NCBI GenBank assembly: GCA_019055375.1 | Contig: JAHQIW010004521.1 | Coordinates: 62,001 to 126,000, forward strand | Direction: 5' to 3' | Length of the DNA: 64,000 bases | Source of the DNA: Parelaphostrongylus tenuis | Lineage: Eukaryota; Nematoda; Chromadorea; Rhabditida; Metastrongylidae | Part shown: positions 1-10,467 of the stretch, one piece after another | Position numbering within the stretch: position 1 is the first letter of the stretch | How the letters are laid out: each line of letters starts with the position of its first letter | Translations under genes and position numbers: made by a program | The notes under the pieces: generated by a model | What the model saw: only the letters and a program-made list of their open reading frames with translations | Told to the model about the DNA's origin: nothing | Databases searched by the model: none

Positions 1-48
1 ACCTCGACTCCCTCCAAATCCTCGAACTTTCCCCAGTTGTCACTGCGC

Positions 49-77
49 TGTATTTGTATTTGTATTTGTTTGTATAT
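49..77. repeat. Short TATTTG tandem repeat
   Basis: About four to five copies of TATTTG/TGTATTTG lie side by side just upstream of the RTE element. It may be the tail of another element or the pre-insertion target; nothing more can be said. Confidence 0.6.
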
Positions 78-179
78 AAGGTTTGGCGTTATATTGCTCA
101 AGCAGCGCACGCTTTCAACGAACCAATGTCGAGTACGTTTCCTTCAACACAACGGGAGTTTCTTATGGAAATATTCCTG

Positions 180-3100
180 GGATATTCCCACCAGAGCTCT
201 ATGAGGGACCACGGACCTCCATCATTAAGGGATCCCGCCCGCTTAGTCGCGAGGGCACATGACGCGTCCCCAGGTGGTGGATAAGAGAAAAAACGCAAAC
301 CAAAAGCGACCGTATGCTTCCCAGGGACGCAGGTGGATTCAGGGGACGACCTCCCTACTTCTGCAGCGGCGACTTGACAAAAACTCTATTTCTACGAGTC
401 AAGTCGGCCAAAAGCCTGCAATCAAGCGGCTGGGAAGTACATGGGAGGCGGTGAGGAGTCGCCTCCAACAAATAAGCTCCTCCCGCTCCTCCGAGAGAGA
501 CTGGCAAGCTACTCGCGAGTACCCAGCCCCCACGCTTAGAGCCTGGTAAGCTATACGTTGGGTATCGAAGTGCCAAAAACAGCAACAAATATGGGCCTCA
601 TTCCCCTGACCCCGAAAGAGCCCCTGGTACGGCAGCGCCAGGTAGGACGAGTACGGAGAGGCTGCTGAAATCTCAGCACCGAACTAGGCTGCCAAGGTCG
701 AAACGGACTAAAATGACGATCTGTACCTACAACGCAAGGACTCTTGCTCACCAATTCGCTGTAGAAGATATACTGATATAAGCAAGAAGAATAAGGTACG
801 ACGTCATTGGCCTGGCTGAGACGAGAAGGCGCCATCCTTTTCACGCTGTTTATGACATCGGAGAAGAAATGTTCCTTGGTACATGCGATCGCAGAGGTGT
901 CGGCGGCGTTGGCGTCCTCGTCAAATCGAATTTGACCGCGAACATTGATTCGTTCGAACAACTAACAACCCGTATCGGACGATTACGATTGAAACGATGT
1001 GGTTCTATGCCGGCTTCGACCATCTTCGTTGCTTAAGCACCAACAACAAGCTATGACGAAGACGAAGTCGAATCGTTCTATATGGACCTCGAAAAACTTT
1101 TCAGAGAAGATCAAACATTCTTCAAGGTCAAAGTCGGAGATTTTAACGCAAAAATTGGACCTAGAAGAACGTCTGAAAAACGTCACATAGGGACCCACGG
1201 ACTAGAATGGAATGAAAAGGGTGAGAGGCTATCTGAGTTTATCATGACGACCCAAACCATCCATGGTAACTCGCAATTCCAAAAGCCTCTTTCTCAGCAA
1301 TGGACGTGGGAGTCTCCCAATGGAGGGTACCATAACGTAATAGATCATATCTTAGTAAATCGAAGGTTTTGCCTGACAGATGTCGCTGTTGTTCCTAAGT
1401 TCTACACGGAATCAGACCATCGCCTCCTTCGCGCAACGTTCCGTTTTTCGAGGAGAGGAGAGAAAGCCGCTGAATTCAAACAACGAAGTCCCAGAACTAC
1501 CATAAACTGGGATGTATTCAAATCATTAGCCGGCTCCAGGGAAGATACCGTTGTCGACAACATCGACGAAGAATACGATCGACTCGTTGAATATCTTCAC
1601 GTTAGCGCTATGAAAGCCGAGAGTCCTAAGGTCGAAGAAACGTTTGTCTCGGCAAACACTCGAGCAGATACGTCAACGTGGAATCGCACGAGCTGCAGGC
1701 AACCGAAACCTTACGTCCGAACGTGCGAAACACTGCAGAGAAGCGATAAAAGAAGACCTCAAAGAGAGAAGAGCAGCAGATATGGCAGAAGCTGCAGAAG
1801 CTGGGAAGAGCATTCGCAAAGGCCAGCGAGGCTTCGCCAACTAGAAGACCAAGATGATTGCATTCCGATACCCTGGCGAGACACTTACAGCTTCGAGAAG
1901 GGCTATGGAGAAAATCATCCACCAATACTACTCGGATCTCTTCTCTAGCCATGTTTTCTTAACGTCACATGAATTGAAAGAGGACGAATATGTCGTTCCA
2001 CCGGTCCTCCCTTCCGAAATCCGACATGCTATATCGTCGGTGAAAAACAGAACAACACCCGGTCCAGACAGGATTAGACCAGAACACCAAAAGAACCTGC
2101 CGCCAGTTCTCATCAACACCCTGGCTCGGCTCTTCACTCGCTACCTGTCAGAATGCAAGGTCCCTATTCAATGGAAAACCAGCAAGACCGTATCGTTGTT
2201 CAAAAAGGGACACCTTCACGACATAGGCGATTATCGCCCCATCTGCTTGCTGTCCGTTGTCTATGAACTCTTGACTCGAGTCATCCTAAACAGGATTGAT
2301 AAAACACTGGACAAAGGACAGCCATGCGAACAAGCAGGCTTCCGAAAAGAATTGAGTACCATAGACCACATCCACACGATTACAAGACTCATTGAAGTTT
2401 CACGAGAGTACAAACAACCACTCTGCCTCATTTTCAGCGATTTGAACAAAGCCTTTGTTTCAGTGGAAACAGAAGCGGTTATAGAGGCCCTGGATAACCA
2501 GGGCGTCCCTACTTGGTACATAATGATCCTTCGTGAGCTTTATAAAGATTTCACGACCAAAATATCTCCATTCTACAACAATATCACCATTGACGTAAGA
2601 AGAGGGGTTCGACAAGGCGATACAATATCGCCAAAACTATTCACTGCCACCCTGCAAAACGTCATGCGAATATTAGAATGGAACGAAATGGGAGTGAAAA
2701 TTGACGGTCGACAATTAAACCATCTTCGCTTTGCTGACGATATCGTTCTCATAACACCAAACATCAGCCAAGCGGAACGAATGTTGACTGATTTCGATAA
2801 CGCCTGTGGAAAGATCGGTCTTCAACTGAATCTAACGAAAACAATGTTCATGAGGAACGGATGGGTTTCTAATGCCCCGTTCACGCTCAACGGAACGACA
2901 ATCTCCGAATGCTCCAGTTACGTCTATCTAGGTCGTGAAATCAACATGATGAACGACCTAGCTCCAGAGTTGAGCAGGAGGAAACGAGCCGCTTGGGGAA
3001 CGTTTAAGAGCATCGAAGATGTAGTGAAGAGGACAAAGAACATCCGACTCCGTGCCCACCTTTTCGACTCGACAATTATCCCTGCCGTAACGTATGCAGC

Positions 3101-3565
3101 AGAAACCTGGTCGCTACGTAAGCAGGATGAAAGATCTACTTGCCGTTATCGAACGCGCAGTCGAAAGGTCGATGCTAGGAGTATCCCGCATCTCACAAAT
3201 GAGAGAAAGGATCCGATGTTCCGACCTACGTCAATGATCGAAAATCAGAGACGCCGTTCTACACGCCAGGATTTCGAAAATAAGGTGGGCCGGACAAGTG
3301 ATGCACTTCAACAACAACCGATGGACGAGAGCCGTTACCGACTGGATTCCCTGAAACGTCAAGCTTCCTGAAGGAGGACCATTGACCCGTTGGTCCGATT
3401 TCTTCACGAAAGCGATAGAAGAAAGATATGATGCGTAGCGAATCCCTAGAGCGAAGAGGACTCACTGGGATACTCTTGCACGCGACAGGGAAAAATGGAA
3501 AATTTGCTGGTATCCGCTCGAGTCACTCGACGATCAACGGGTCGACAGGTGATACAGGTGATTCC
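180..3565 (+). mobile_element. RTE-clade LINE, copy 1, near full length, broken
   Basis: A non-LTR retrotransposon on the plus strand. It has a GC-rich 5' leader (about 180-712), an APE-type endonuclease, a reverse transcriptase, a C-terminal domain, and a short 3' end made of repeats of the CAGGTGAT type, as RTE elements have instead of long 3' UTRs. The true 5' end is uncertain; the leader may begin nearer 120. RTE elements move by target-primed reverse transcription. The protein closely resembles the endonuclease-reverse transcriptases annotated by the hundred in hookworm genomes (from memory, not searched). Two related fragments (4824-5695 and 18962-20678) end with the same tail on the opposite strand. 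Confidence 0.93.
713..3520 (+). pseudogene. RTE endonuclease-reverse transcriptase, disrupted
   Basis: The frame opens at the ATG at 713 (MTICTYNART, the first APE motif with its Asn). The endonuclease continues with a GDFNAK block near 1140-1155 and a SDHR block (Asp-His) near 1411-1422. The reverse transcriptase runs from about 1850 to 2950, with PGPD near 2060, YRPICLLS near 2230 and the catalytic FADD box at about 2730-2741. A C-terminal domain follows to about 3520. In-frame stops near 767 and 1035, frame changes near 1650 and 1845, and a one-base insertion near 3136 break it into at least five pieces. In the palm motif the second Asp of the usual KAFD is Val (KAFV). It cannot make a working protein. 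An intact relative would be roughly 930-950 residues. Confidence 0.92.
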
Positions 3566-3592
3566 CACAATTTATAAGCCACACTGAGAGAA

Positions 3593-3906
3593 TAAAGGAT
3601 GAAGGGTAAAGCTCTCGGCGTTGATCAATCCCTGAGAGATGCGCTATGCATTCGTCTTCAATTTCTAACTTCGTTTGAGGTGATTGAATGCACATCTGGA
3701 CTTTACAATGACTCGCGGTGGACTCCCGCTGAACCGAGTCAGTGCTGTCTATCCTCCCAGACAAGTCTGAGACCAGTCTCCTACCAATTTACCGACCCCG
3801 CAGGGATGGATAGCTTGTAGAGCCATGAACGCGAGATCGAACCATTCACCTCGTGTGCGACGCAGAGCACCTCCAAGCACTGCGTCACATGCGCTCTGAG
3901 AACACC
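3593..3906 (-). mobile_element. tRNA-derived SINE (SINE-1), copy a
   Basis: Read on the minus strand this starts GAGCGCATG and has an A-box-like stretch (GACGCAGTG) and a B box (GGTTCGATC) spaced as in a tRNA, followed by a body of about 240 bp ending in a CTTT/CCTTCAT tail. The nonanucleotide CTGAGAGAA flanks it at 3584-3592 and 3907-3915, a plausible target-site duplication. Copies b to e in this window share the whole length. Pol III transcription from the internal boxes and mobilisation by the RTE LINE are inferred. Confidence 0.85.
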
Positions 3907-3915
3907 CTGAGAGAA

Positions 3916-4516
3916 ACAAACATAAAATTATAATTCTCCGTGGGTGTTAAGGAATTTCTTCCTCAACCAAGTAATGGCGCTCAAAAGAAGGATGCAAACC
4001 ATCTGATAGAAGAGAGTAAATGAGACATTCGAAACAAATGTCTCAAACATCAAATAATACGAATCAAACTCGGGTATTTGAGGGGGCGACGTGGCCGAGT
4101 GGTTGTGATGCTCGTCCTCACTCTGGCAGTCGACATTAACGACGCCCTAGGGACTGCCCAAGCCAGGATATCCTCGAGAATGCGAGGAGACTCGTCCAAT
4201 CAGTATTCTACGAGATTCACGAAGAAGACGAATAAACGAATTGAATGTTAGAAGTCCTGGGATCCGGACAGTGAAAAAAACCCTTTGAAGACGAATCAAT
4301 AAAGAATAAGTAAAGGGGGATTTTAGATAGTTGGTGGACTGTAAAAAAAAAAAGAAAAAATTCTATTTGGCAGCAATCAAGCGGTTCCATAATGCGGTAG
4401 TTTGCTCGTTTGTGCAAATGAACCAAAAAATTTCTACCGTATCGCGAATGACAAAATCAACGTCACCTTTCCGGATCATTCAGAAGCAGACGTGAGATTG
4501 GTAAGGAAGAGAATTG
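3916..4516. other. Unassigned spacer with a tRNA-like A-box fragment
   Basis: No coding region is recognisable. At 4088-4120 the stretch GTGGCCGAGTGGTT looks like the D-arm/A box of a tRNA (Ser/Leu style), but no matching B box or acceptor stem follows. A weakly similar stretch is found at 44252-44318, so it may be a decayed tRNA-derived repeat. Confidence 0.3.
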
Positions 4517-5735
4517 ATCAGAATTCTTTTTATTTGACCACCACTTGCGGTAGTATAATGTTCTTGTATACCCAATAATGTGGAGCACTGTGCAAAAACA
4601 CTTGCGTCAGCCGGGATTCGAACCCAGATCTCACTCTCTTTCCGGCCCCGCCAAACCGTCGACGCTTGATGTTGCCAGAGAACGCGTTATAGCGTTGAAA
4701 GAGTGCTGTGCAAAACGAGAGTCGGTGGTGAAAACGGTTAGCATACGCTCCCGGAAAGAGTGAGTGGGTTCGAATCCTGGCTGACGCAAGTGTTTTTGCA
4801 CAGCACTCCACATTATTTGGTATCACCTGTCACCTATCACCTGTCGTCCCGTTGATCGTCGAGTGACTCGAGCGGGTACCAGCAACTCTTCCATTTTTCC
4901 CTATCGCGTGCAAGAGTAGCCCAGTGGGTCCTCCTCGCTCTAGGGATTCGCTGAGCATCATATCTTTCTTCCATCGCTTTCGTGAAGAAATCGGACCAAC
5001 GGGTCAGTGGTCTTCCTTTAGAGCGCTTGACGTCCCGAGGAATCCAGTCGGTAACGGCTCTCGTCCATCGGTTGTCGTTGAAGCGCATCACGTGTCCGGC
5101 CCACCTTATTTTCGATATCCTGGCGTGTAGAACGGCGTCTCTGATTTTCGATCGTTGACGTAGGTCGGAACTTCGGATCCTTTCTCTCATTTGCGAGATA
5201 CGAGATGCTCCTAGCATCGACCTTTCGACTGCGCGTTCGATAACGCCAAGTGATCTTTCATCCTGCTTACGTAGCGACCAGGTTTCTGCTGCATACGTTA
5301 GGGCAGGGATAATTGTCGAGTCGAAAAGGTGGGCACGGAGTCCGAAGTTCTTTGTCCTCTTCACTACATCTTCGATGCTCTTTGAACGTTCCCCAAGCGG
5401 CTCGTTTCCTCCTGCTCAACTCTGGAGCTAGGTCGTTCATCATGTTGATTTCACAACCTAAATAGACGTAACTGGAGCATTCGGAGATTGTCGTTCCGTT
5501 GAGCGTGAATAAGGCATTTGAAACCCATCCGTTTCTCATAAACATTGTTTTCGTCAGATTCAGTTGAAGACCAATCTTTCCACAGGCGTTATCGAAATCA
5601 GTCAACATTCGTTCCGCTTGGCTGATGTTTGGTGTTATGAGAACGATATCGTCAGCAAAGCGAAGATGGTTTAATTGTCGACCGTCAATTTTTTTTTTGG
5701 TATACAGGAAGAGAATTGATTTATACGACGTCTAA
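4517..5735. mobile_element. tRNA-like inverted dimer (tFB), copy 1, split by RTE
   Basis: Two tRNA-like units lie head to head. The left unit (4577-4660, minus) and the right unit (about 4722-4815, plus) each end in the same tail, GCACAGCACTCCACATTA. The B box GGTTCGAATCC is intact in both. The outer arm continues leftward as CCAATAATG and TATAC; its partner, a matching GGTATAC, sits at 5699-5705, beyond the RTE fragment inserted at 4824-5695. The element was therefore whole before RTE copy 2 landed in its right end. A second copy with the same left flank lies at 52145-52411, and a single-unit copy at 6346-6444. Confidence 0.8.
4824..5695 (-). mobile_element. RTE LINE, copy 2, 5'-truncated
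   Basis: The minus strand encodes the thumb and C-terminal domain of the RTE protein (from the LNLTKTMFMRNG block to the ...DDQRDDR end). The 3' tail of CACCTGT-type repeats is at 4824-4850. The copy stops abruptly near 5695 within the reverse transcriptase, typical of incomplete reverse transcription. The flanks TTTGGTAT at 4816-4823 and 5696-5703 form an 8-bp target-site duplication. A frame shift near 5375 separates two open segments, so it is dead. Confidence 0.92.
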
Positions 5736-6059
5736 GTCTAGATGTCTTCGGAGGTTTTTCGGAGGTCGGACTGCTCCGAGTCGATGACGATGCACAGCTG
5801 ATAGCCGATGGTGCATCGAGTCGAGCACGAGTGAGGAGGGAGACGCTCGGACCAGACCTCCGCTCACGGCAATGCCCTGGATACTATCCACTTTTCAATG
5901 GGCATTGTATTCCTCACAAGTCGATAATGCCAGGAATTTCCGGGAATCAATGTCGCATTCTCAAATGTCAGCTCCCTTAGAGGGGTGTTTTCAGCAATAG
6001 TTCCTACCCAGTGCTGTTCTATTCATCTGTATCGGTTCATACTGATTATAAGGAAACGA
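5736..6059. other. Unassigned GC-richer spacer
   Basis: This stretch is noticeably richer in CG dinucleotides than its surroundings (around 5750-5880) and holds a duplicated TTCGGAGG motif. I recognise no protein, RNA or repeat family in it. Confidence 0.4.
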
Positions 6060-6660
6060 TAAGAAAAACCGATCTCATTCGCCGGATAGGAACTTTTCAA
6101 GAAGTGCTGGTAACCACTCAAAAGCTGAGACTTCAGGCTACAGCTCCACTTCGTCGGTTTTCGAAAAAGCCTTTTGTTGACGTTGCCAGAGAAGGAGATT
6201 TCTTGCCTTGCAGATGTGCATATTTCTCGGCGAACAGAGCCCTTTTTCCGAAATATTAGTAATCATTCGACAACGTGGGATCAGAGACGGTTACGCTATT
6301 GAAAAAAAATTACTAGAAAAAATTTTAAAAAATGATTACTAATAGTCGGTGGTGCTACGGTTAGCATACGCTCCCGGAAAGAGTGAGATCTGGGTTCGAA
6401 TCCCGGCCGACGCTAATGTTTTTGCACAGCACTCCACATTACTGATTACTTATAGTCCAAAGAAAGAGCTCTTTTCAGGGAGAAATATGCGCATCCAGGC
6501 ATAGTTTTGTGTGGATTTCATAGCGTTAAGAAACTGTGTTTTGAAACCCGGTCATGCAGGTTTTCAGCCAGAACTCTAAGCATTCGAATGATTACCAACA
6601 CTCCTATGGAAACTTCTTCAGCGAATTAATTCGGTTTTCCATTTGTTCCCTTATAATCAG
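6060..6660 (+). repeat. REP-A repeat, interrupted by a tRNA-like SINE
   Basis: A member of a diffuse repeat family (called REP-A here) marked by CATTCGAAAGCT, AGTAATCATTCG and a terminal stretch of the form CATTTGTTCCCT. Related copies lie at 7600-8050, 12490-12960, 13606-14560, 16430-16600, 17395-17865, 34195-34400, 46130-46420 and 47270-47680. This copy is cut in two by the insertion at 6346-6444. It has no coding potential. Confidence 0.65.
6346..6444 (+). mobile_element. Monomeric tRNA-like SINE with target-site duplication
   Basis: A single copy of the unit that makes up the tFB inverted dimers: an A-box region (TGGTGCTACGGTTAGCAT), an anticodon-like arm, a B box (GGGTTCGAATCCC), a matching acceptor end, and a tail ending GCACTCCACATTA. 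It is flanked by TGATTACTAATAG (6333-6345) and TGATTACTTATAG (6445-6457), a 13-bp duplication with one mismatch. This shows that the monomer itself has moved, most likely by LINE-driven retroposition into REP-A. Confidence 0.85.
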
Positions 6661-6664
6661 AAAG

Positions 6665-6940
6665 TGTCCACCTGTCGTCGCGTTGATCGTTGAATGACTC
6701 GAGTGGGCACCAACACCACTTTCATTTTGCCCTATAGCGTGGAGAGGTAGCCCAGTGGGTCCTTCCCTCTCTGGAGAATCGCTAAGCATCATATCATTTC
6801 GTCTAGGCTTTTCGTGAAGAAATCGCACTGTCGGATCGGTGGTATTCCTGCGTTTGACATCCTGAGGAATCCAGTCAGCAACGGCTCTTGTCCATCGGTT
6901 GCCGTTGAAGCGCATCATATGTCCACCCACCTTATTTTCG
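6665..6940 (-). mobile_element. RTE LINE, decayed 3' fragment (copy 4)
   Basis: The minus strand encodes a worn version of the RTE C-terminal domain (GGHMMRFNGNRWTRAV, compared with GHVMRFNDNRWTRAV in the better copies). It is more diverged than copies 1-3 and lacks a clear 3' tail and target-site duplication. Confidence 0.85.
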
Positions 6941-6944
6941 CTGT

Positions 6945-7235
6945 TCTATTATGAGGAATAAAGGGAAAAGCTCTTGGCGATGATCAGGGTTCGAACGGGC
7001 GCCATGCATTCGACTGCATCAAGATGAGATGTCTGGACGCATATCTGGCGTTAAAATGATTCAGTGGCCTACCGCTGTATCAAGTAATTGTTTCCATTCT
7101 CGCAGACAAGTTTGCTAGAAAATCCCCAATCCCGTAGGTTTCGAAACCTTGGACGCGCGATCGAACACTTAACCTCGTGTATGCGGCACCACCGAGACCA
7201 TTTGCGCCAGCACTCACCACTCATAGCAGTGGCTG
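6945..7235 (-). mobile_element. SINE-1, copy b, diverged
   Basis: On the minus strand it matches copy a from the tRNA-like head (near 7235) to the tail (near 6955, AAAGCTCTTGGCG), but with many substitutions. It directly abuts the decayed RTE fragment; both look old. Confidence 0.75.
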
Positions 7236-7339
7236 ATAGCTCAGCTGGGTTTACATAGCAAAATCGCATACTCGACAAAACCTGTTCAAAGTTAGTGGCT
7301 GAAAGCTATCATAGTAATACTGGAGAATGAGTGGCGGAG

Positions 7340-7425
7340 CAAATGTGCATTGGTGTTGTAGTACTAGCACGCATCCCCGGTATGGATGAAACGCGGGTTC
7401 GACCCCCGTCTGAGGCCGTATTTTT
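7340..7425 (+). repeat. tRNA-derived sequence
   Basis: It contains an A-box-like GTTGTAGTACTAGCAC and a perfect T-arm with B box (CGGGTTCGACCCCCG). The acceptor stem does not close well and the downstream tail (GTATTTTTGCC) recalls that of the tFB unit, so a tRNA-derived SINE head or pseudogene is more likely than a working tRNA gene. Confidence 0.55.
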
Positions 7426-7569
7426 GCCACCACTCAGTTCTTGTAGGAATGTATGAAACATCATAACACCAGAAAAAAGCAGTAAAAAATCCTAGAATTC
7501 TCGAACTTTGAGAATGCCGGTTGAAAAACTGTAAAATTGATAGCAACTAGAAGAAAATTTTTTTGTATA

Positions 7570-8445
7570 TTTCGTTGATTTTGGCTCTTCATTTCATTTT
7601 ATTATGTCAAATAAACCCGACACGAAGCCTAAGCAGGCTATGCCTATACACAGAAACCATATGAAAGTTTATAAGATACCTCAGAGTACCAGAGTGAAAC
7701 CTTTTCCCCAAATTTTTTTTTCAAAGCGGAGAAAAATTCCAGACTCATTAACGAAAACTCTACGTGTGAATCGCGCCCCGCGCGGTCGATCGATCGCGCA
7801 TCAACTTACATCCACTCAAACACTTTAGACCACAAGCAATGCGCGCGGTGTTTGAAGACCTCTATTATTTTTCCTGCTACAGCATAGTGAAAGCGATTTT
7901 CTCAGAAACCACCACAACACTGAAACTTACGCTATCAAATGATTATTGATGCTGTGAAAGAAGAGCTCTTTCTTGCGAGAAATACGTTTGTATAGAGCAC
8001 AAATCCATTTTTCCCACCACAACGCTTTAAAGAAGCTTTATTGAAAACCTACATAGTATAGAGCTACTCGATGCGTAGATCAATGACTAAACATTTATAT
8101 GGGATGTACGACAACATTAACACCAAGCAGCAGTGATGACGCGATGAATCACGAGAGATATGATCGATACGGATAACCATCGCTATTCATTTGATAATGA
8201 ATAGACTAAAAGAAAAAGCATACCTTTGATTAAAAATACAAAAGTCTACCATACTAGCAAAAGCAAAATCAAATTGGCCCTACGGATACGTCGAGGATCA
8301 GGCCGCAAAAGGGTAGAGGCTTGGTTCAAGTCATCTTGAAGGAGAACTGTCTGAGTCAAGCTTGAGGTGGAGTCGATGATGCACTGGAGCGGAGCGAGGC
8401 GCTCGTTTATATACCATGTGGGCTGGGCTTGCTTATGACGTGGGA
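7570..8445. repeat. Duplicated 0.87-kb unit, copy X1
   Basis: This segment aligns over its length with 12480-13355. Shared landmarks are the GCGCGATCGAT palindromic patch (about 7775-7800), a REP-A core, the CCATCGCTATTCATTTGAT block and, on the minus strand, TATATAAAC near 8405-8415 followed about 150 bases downstream by a GTA/GTG splice-donor-like site. No long open frame is kept. The shared TATA-like box suggests a dead promoter plus first exon, or the terminal repeat of an unknown element (inference). Confidence 0.6.
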
Positions 8446-8564
8446 GAGGGACAGAGGCAGAGAAGCAGAGTGGCCAAAGATGCAGATTGCATTAGGCGCG
8501 AAGCGTTATTGATTTGAGTTTTTGCGTAGAAGGTTTGTTATGCCTGAAGATAAAGGCTATGTAA

Positions 8565-9612
8565 TCTGATAATATGTTTTGAGCCTTATGAGATCTGGTA
8601 TGGCACTTATACAGTACTAGACATGTCTTTCACATTTCCAGGCTCGTCAGTAACGGTGTACCTCATAAAATGTCCTAGAAGCTCGTAGAAGGGCCCCATA
8701 AAAGGCTCAAAACATGTTATGAGATCATCAAATGACTTCTTTTTAGAGTGAGGTCTTTATAAACAGTCGAAAGTAAAGGTATGATCATTCTACCTGCCAT
8801 TAGCGCCAGACTGTAGTCTCTGCAATGTCGGGGGATTTTGTCACTCGACATGCGATCATTTGACTCTATGGCTTCCACAGACCTAAATCTTCATGATTGG
8901 GCGGCAAGGGTGGACTGTCTGCCCCACCTCCTCTGCCACTCTCACCCTTAGCGTGAGAACGGCTCCGCCTTCTCTTCCGCGACTGAAACCTCCAGTGTGG
9001 GAATCACTGTTTGTCTCACCCTTCTCTGCCACCCGATACAATGGCGCGGAACGAGCAGTCCACAATAGAAACTGCCAGATTGTTCTTCGGCAAAAAAGTT
9101 GTATAGGAGTCGTTACCCTATGGATTTACGTTTTGAATTAAAAACTAGTGAAATGTTAGACAACTGAGCGTTTTCTGCTACACTAATTACGTTATAAAAG
9201 AACCTTCAACACTAGTCAATTTCAAAAAAAAACAAGACGAAAAAAGACTTACAGTGATGTGTTGTGGTAGTGAATCGAACCAGCAACCTTCTTCCCGATC
9301 GACGACAAAGAGGAGTAAAACAGACAGCGATTCCCACGCTGGGGCTACAGTTGCAGAGGAGGAGGTGAAGCCGTTCTCACAATGAGAGTGTGAGAGGAAG
9401 TAGGGCAGGAAGTCCAGCCTTTTAAGCTAGTCACTCAGATTTTGGTTCGTGAAAGTCAAAGATCTAAATAATTCGGCGCCGATTCCTTTATAAATGGAGG
9501 TATATCCCTCGCAAGGTATGGGTTCAACCGAAAGGCACTCTGCTACTCACGAACCTGGCAAAGCAAAACTCGTGTCTAATACTGTAGAGTTACCCTACCA
9601 GATCTCAGAACC
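8565..9612. mobile_element. HR3 hammerhead repeat, decayed copies, with MITE insertion
   Basis: HR3 landmarks occur on both sides of the MITE at 8890-9428: AAGGCTCAAAACATG-type blocks at 8574-8600 (inverted) and 8700-8730, GCAATGTCGGG near 8825, and GGCGCCGATTCCTTTATA near 9475. A decayed hammerhead (ACTGACGAG core, minus strand) lies around 8617-8668, and another (TGCTACTCACGAA...CGTGTC) at 9541-9577. The copy is an old foldback cut by the later MITE. Confidence 0.6.
8890..9428. mobile_element. MITE-like element with ~60-bp inverted ends
   Basis: The left end (8900-8965) and the right end (9350-9420, reversed) match over about 60 bases, sharing blocks such as GTGAGAACGGCT, CACTCTCA and CTGCCC. 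The inside (~400 bp) has no transposase. It sits within an HR3 copy whose halves continue on either side. Superfamily unknown; terminal dinucleotides and target-site duplication could not be fixed by eye. Confidence 0.65.
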
Positions 9613-9627
9613 CTTTGAAGACCAGCG

Positions 9628-10467
9628 TTGATATGCAGCTTGCGCGGCAGGCCTAGAGGACGACATCTGCTTCTCTGTGTCGTGCTGCTTGCGTTTGTGT
9701 TGCCACGAGCGCCTTTTTTCTCGCGATACGAGATGCTGCCGTTTCAGTATCTGATTGAAGCAATGAGAAAATTGAGAGTGAGAAAAAAGACAGAGAAATT
9801 TACTCCCTGGATATGAACAACCAGTTCCTGGAAAGCAGCCAAAGTCTGTAACTCAAAAAAAGACAAGATTATGCGAAAACATTACAAAACAAGGCTTGTT
9901 CGGCAAAAACGATTTTACAAATTGCAATATTTCCTGAGTCTCGTTCACTTCTCACCTCTACGAATGACTTCATTTAGACCACGGTAGGTGGCTTTGAAAG
10001 CCCATCACACCCTCTTGTCTCTCTCACCGACCCTGTGGGACGGATGGCTTGCTGAGCCATGAGTGCGAGATCAAACCATCAACCATGTGTGCAACGCAGG
10101 CACCTAGCCACTGCGCTACATGCGCTCTTTCATTGAAAAATGGGTCAATGAGCGTTATTTTATTCAAAATAGGTTTATAAAAGCCTATTTATTAACATTT
10201 TATCGTTTTGTGGCGATGAAGTTTCCCCCGTAATCGGAATGTAACTAAATAAGCTTTTTCAATGAATTCCATCTTTTTATGATGATAATGCTCCTAAGAA
10301 CCTGGGTTCGTCTTCTTGCATCCATCATGCTGTTTGCGTTTGTCTTACCACAAGATGCGCAGCCTTTTCACGGGACGCGCCGCCTCCATTACAGTAGCAG
10401 AGTCAGATTTGTCTCCGCGCGGCGTGGGACGAAACGTCCCACATGGAAACATGCTATTAGATTATGA
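9628..10467 (+). other. Two related short patches with a shared signal-like reading
   Basis: Around 9650-9730 and 10295-10390 two stretches share the DNA pattern GCTTGCGTTTGTnTTnCCACnAG and read, in the same relative frame, as hydrophobic segments ending in AFVLP (LLAFVLPRAPF and LFAFVLPQDAQPF). Further CACGAGACGCGACxCCGCCAT pieces recur at 10815 and 10881. They may be remnants of a duplicated signal-peptide exon or just a degraded GC-rich repeat; I recognise no protein. Confidence 0.3.
9960..10140 (-). mobile_element. SINE-1, copy c, head only
   Basis: The minus strand carries the tRNA-like head (GAGCGCATGTAGCGCAGTGG), a worn B box and the first part of the body up to about 9960; the 3' half is missing. 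Divergence is intermediate between copies a and b. Confidence 0.75.

Noticed and set aside
180..710. HDV-like ribozyme in the RTE leader
   Set aside because: Some nematode and mosquito RTE elements are reported to carry one, and the leader is GC-rich, but I could not draw the double pseudoknot (P1, P2, P3, P1.1) convincingly by eye.
551..961. 136-codon minus-strand open frame
   Set aside because: It is the antisense shadow of the RTE endonuclease, whose plus-strand translation has clear motifs.
7340..7425. Functional tRNA gene
   Set aside because: The T-arm is perfect but the acceptor stem does not pair and it resembles tRNA-derived SINE heads elsewhere in the window.
10424..10442. Terminator-like hairpin
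   Set aside because: The perfect stem is striking, but a rho-independent terminator makes no sense in this eukaryotic context and no U-run follows.
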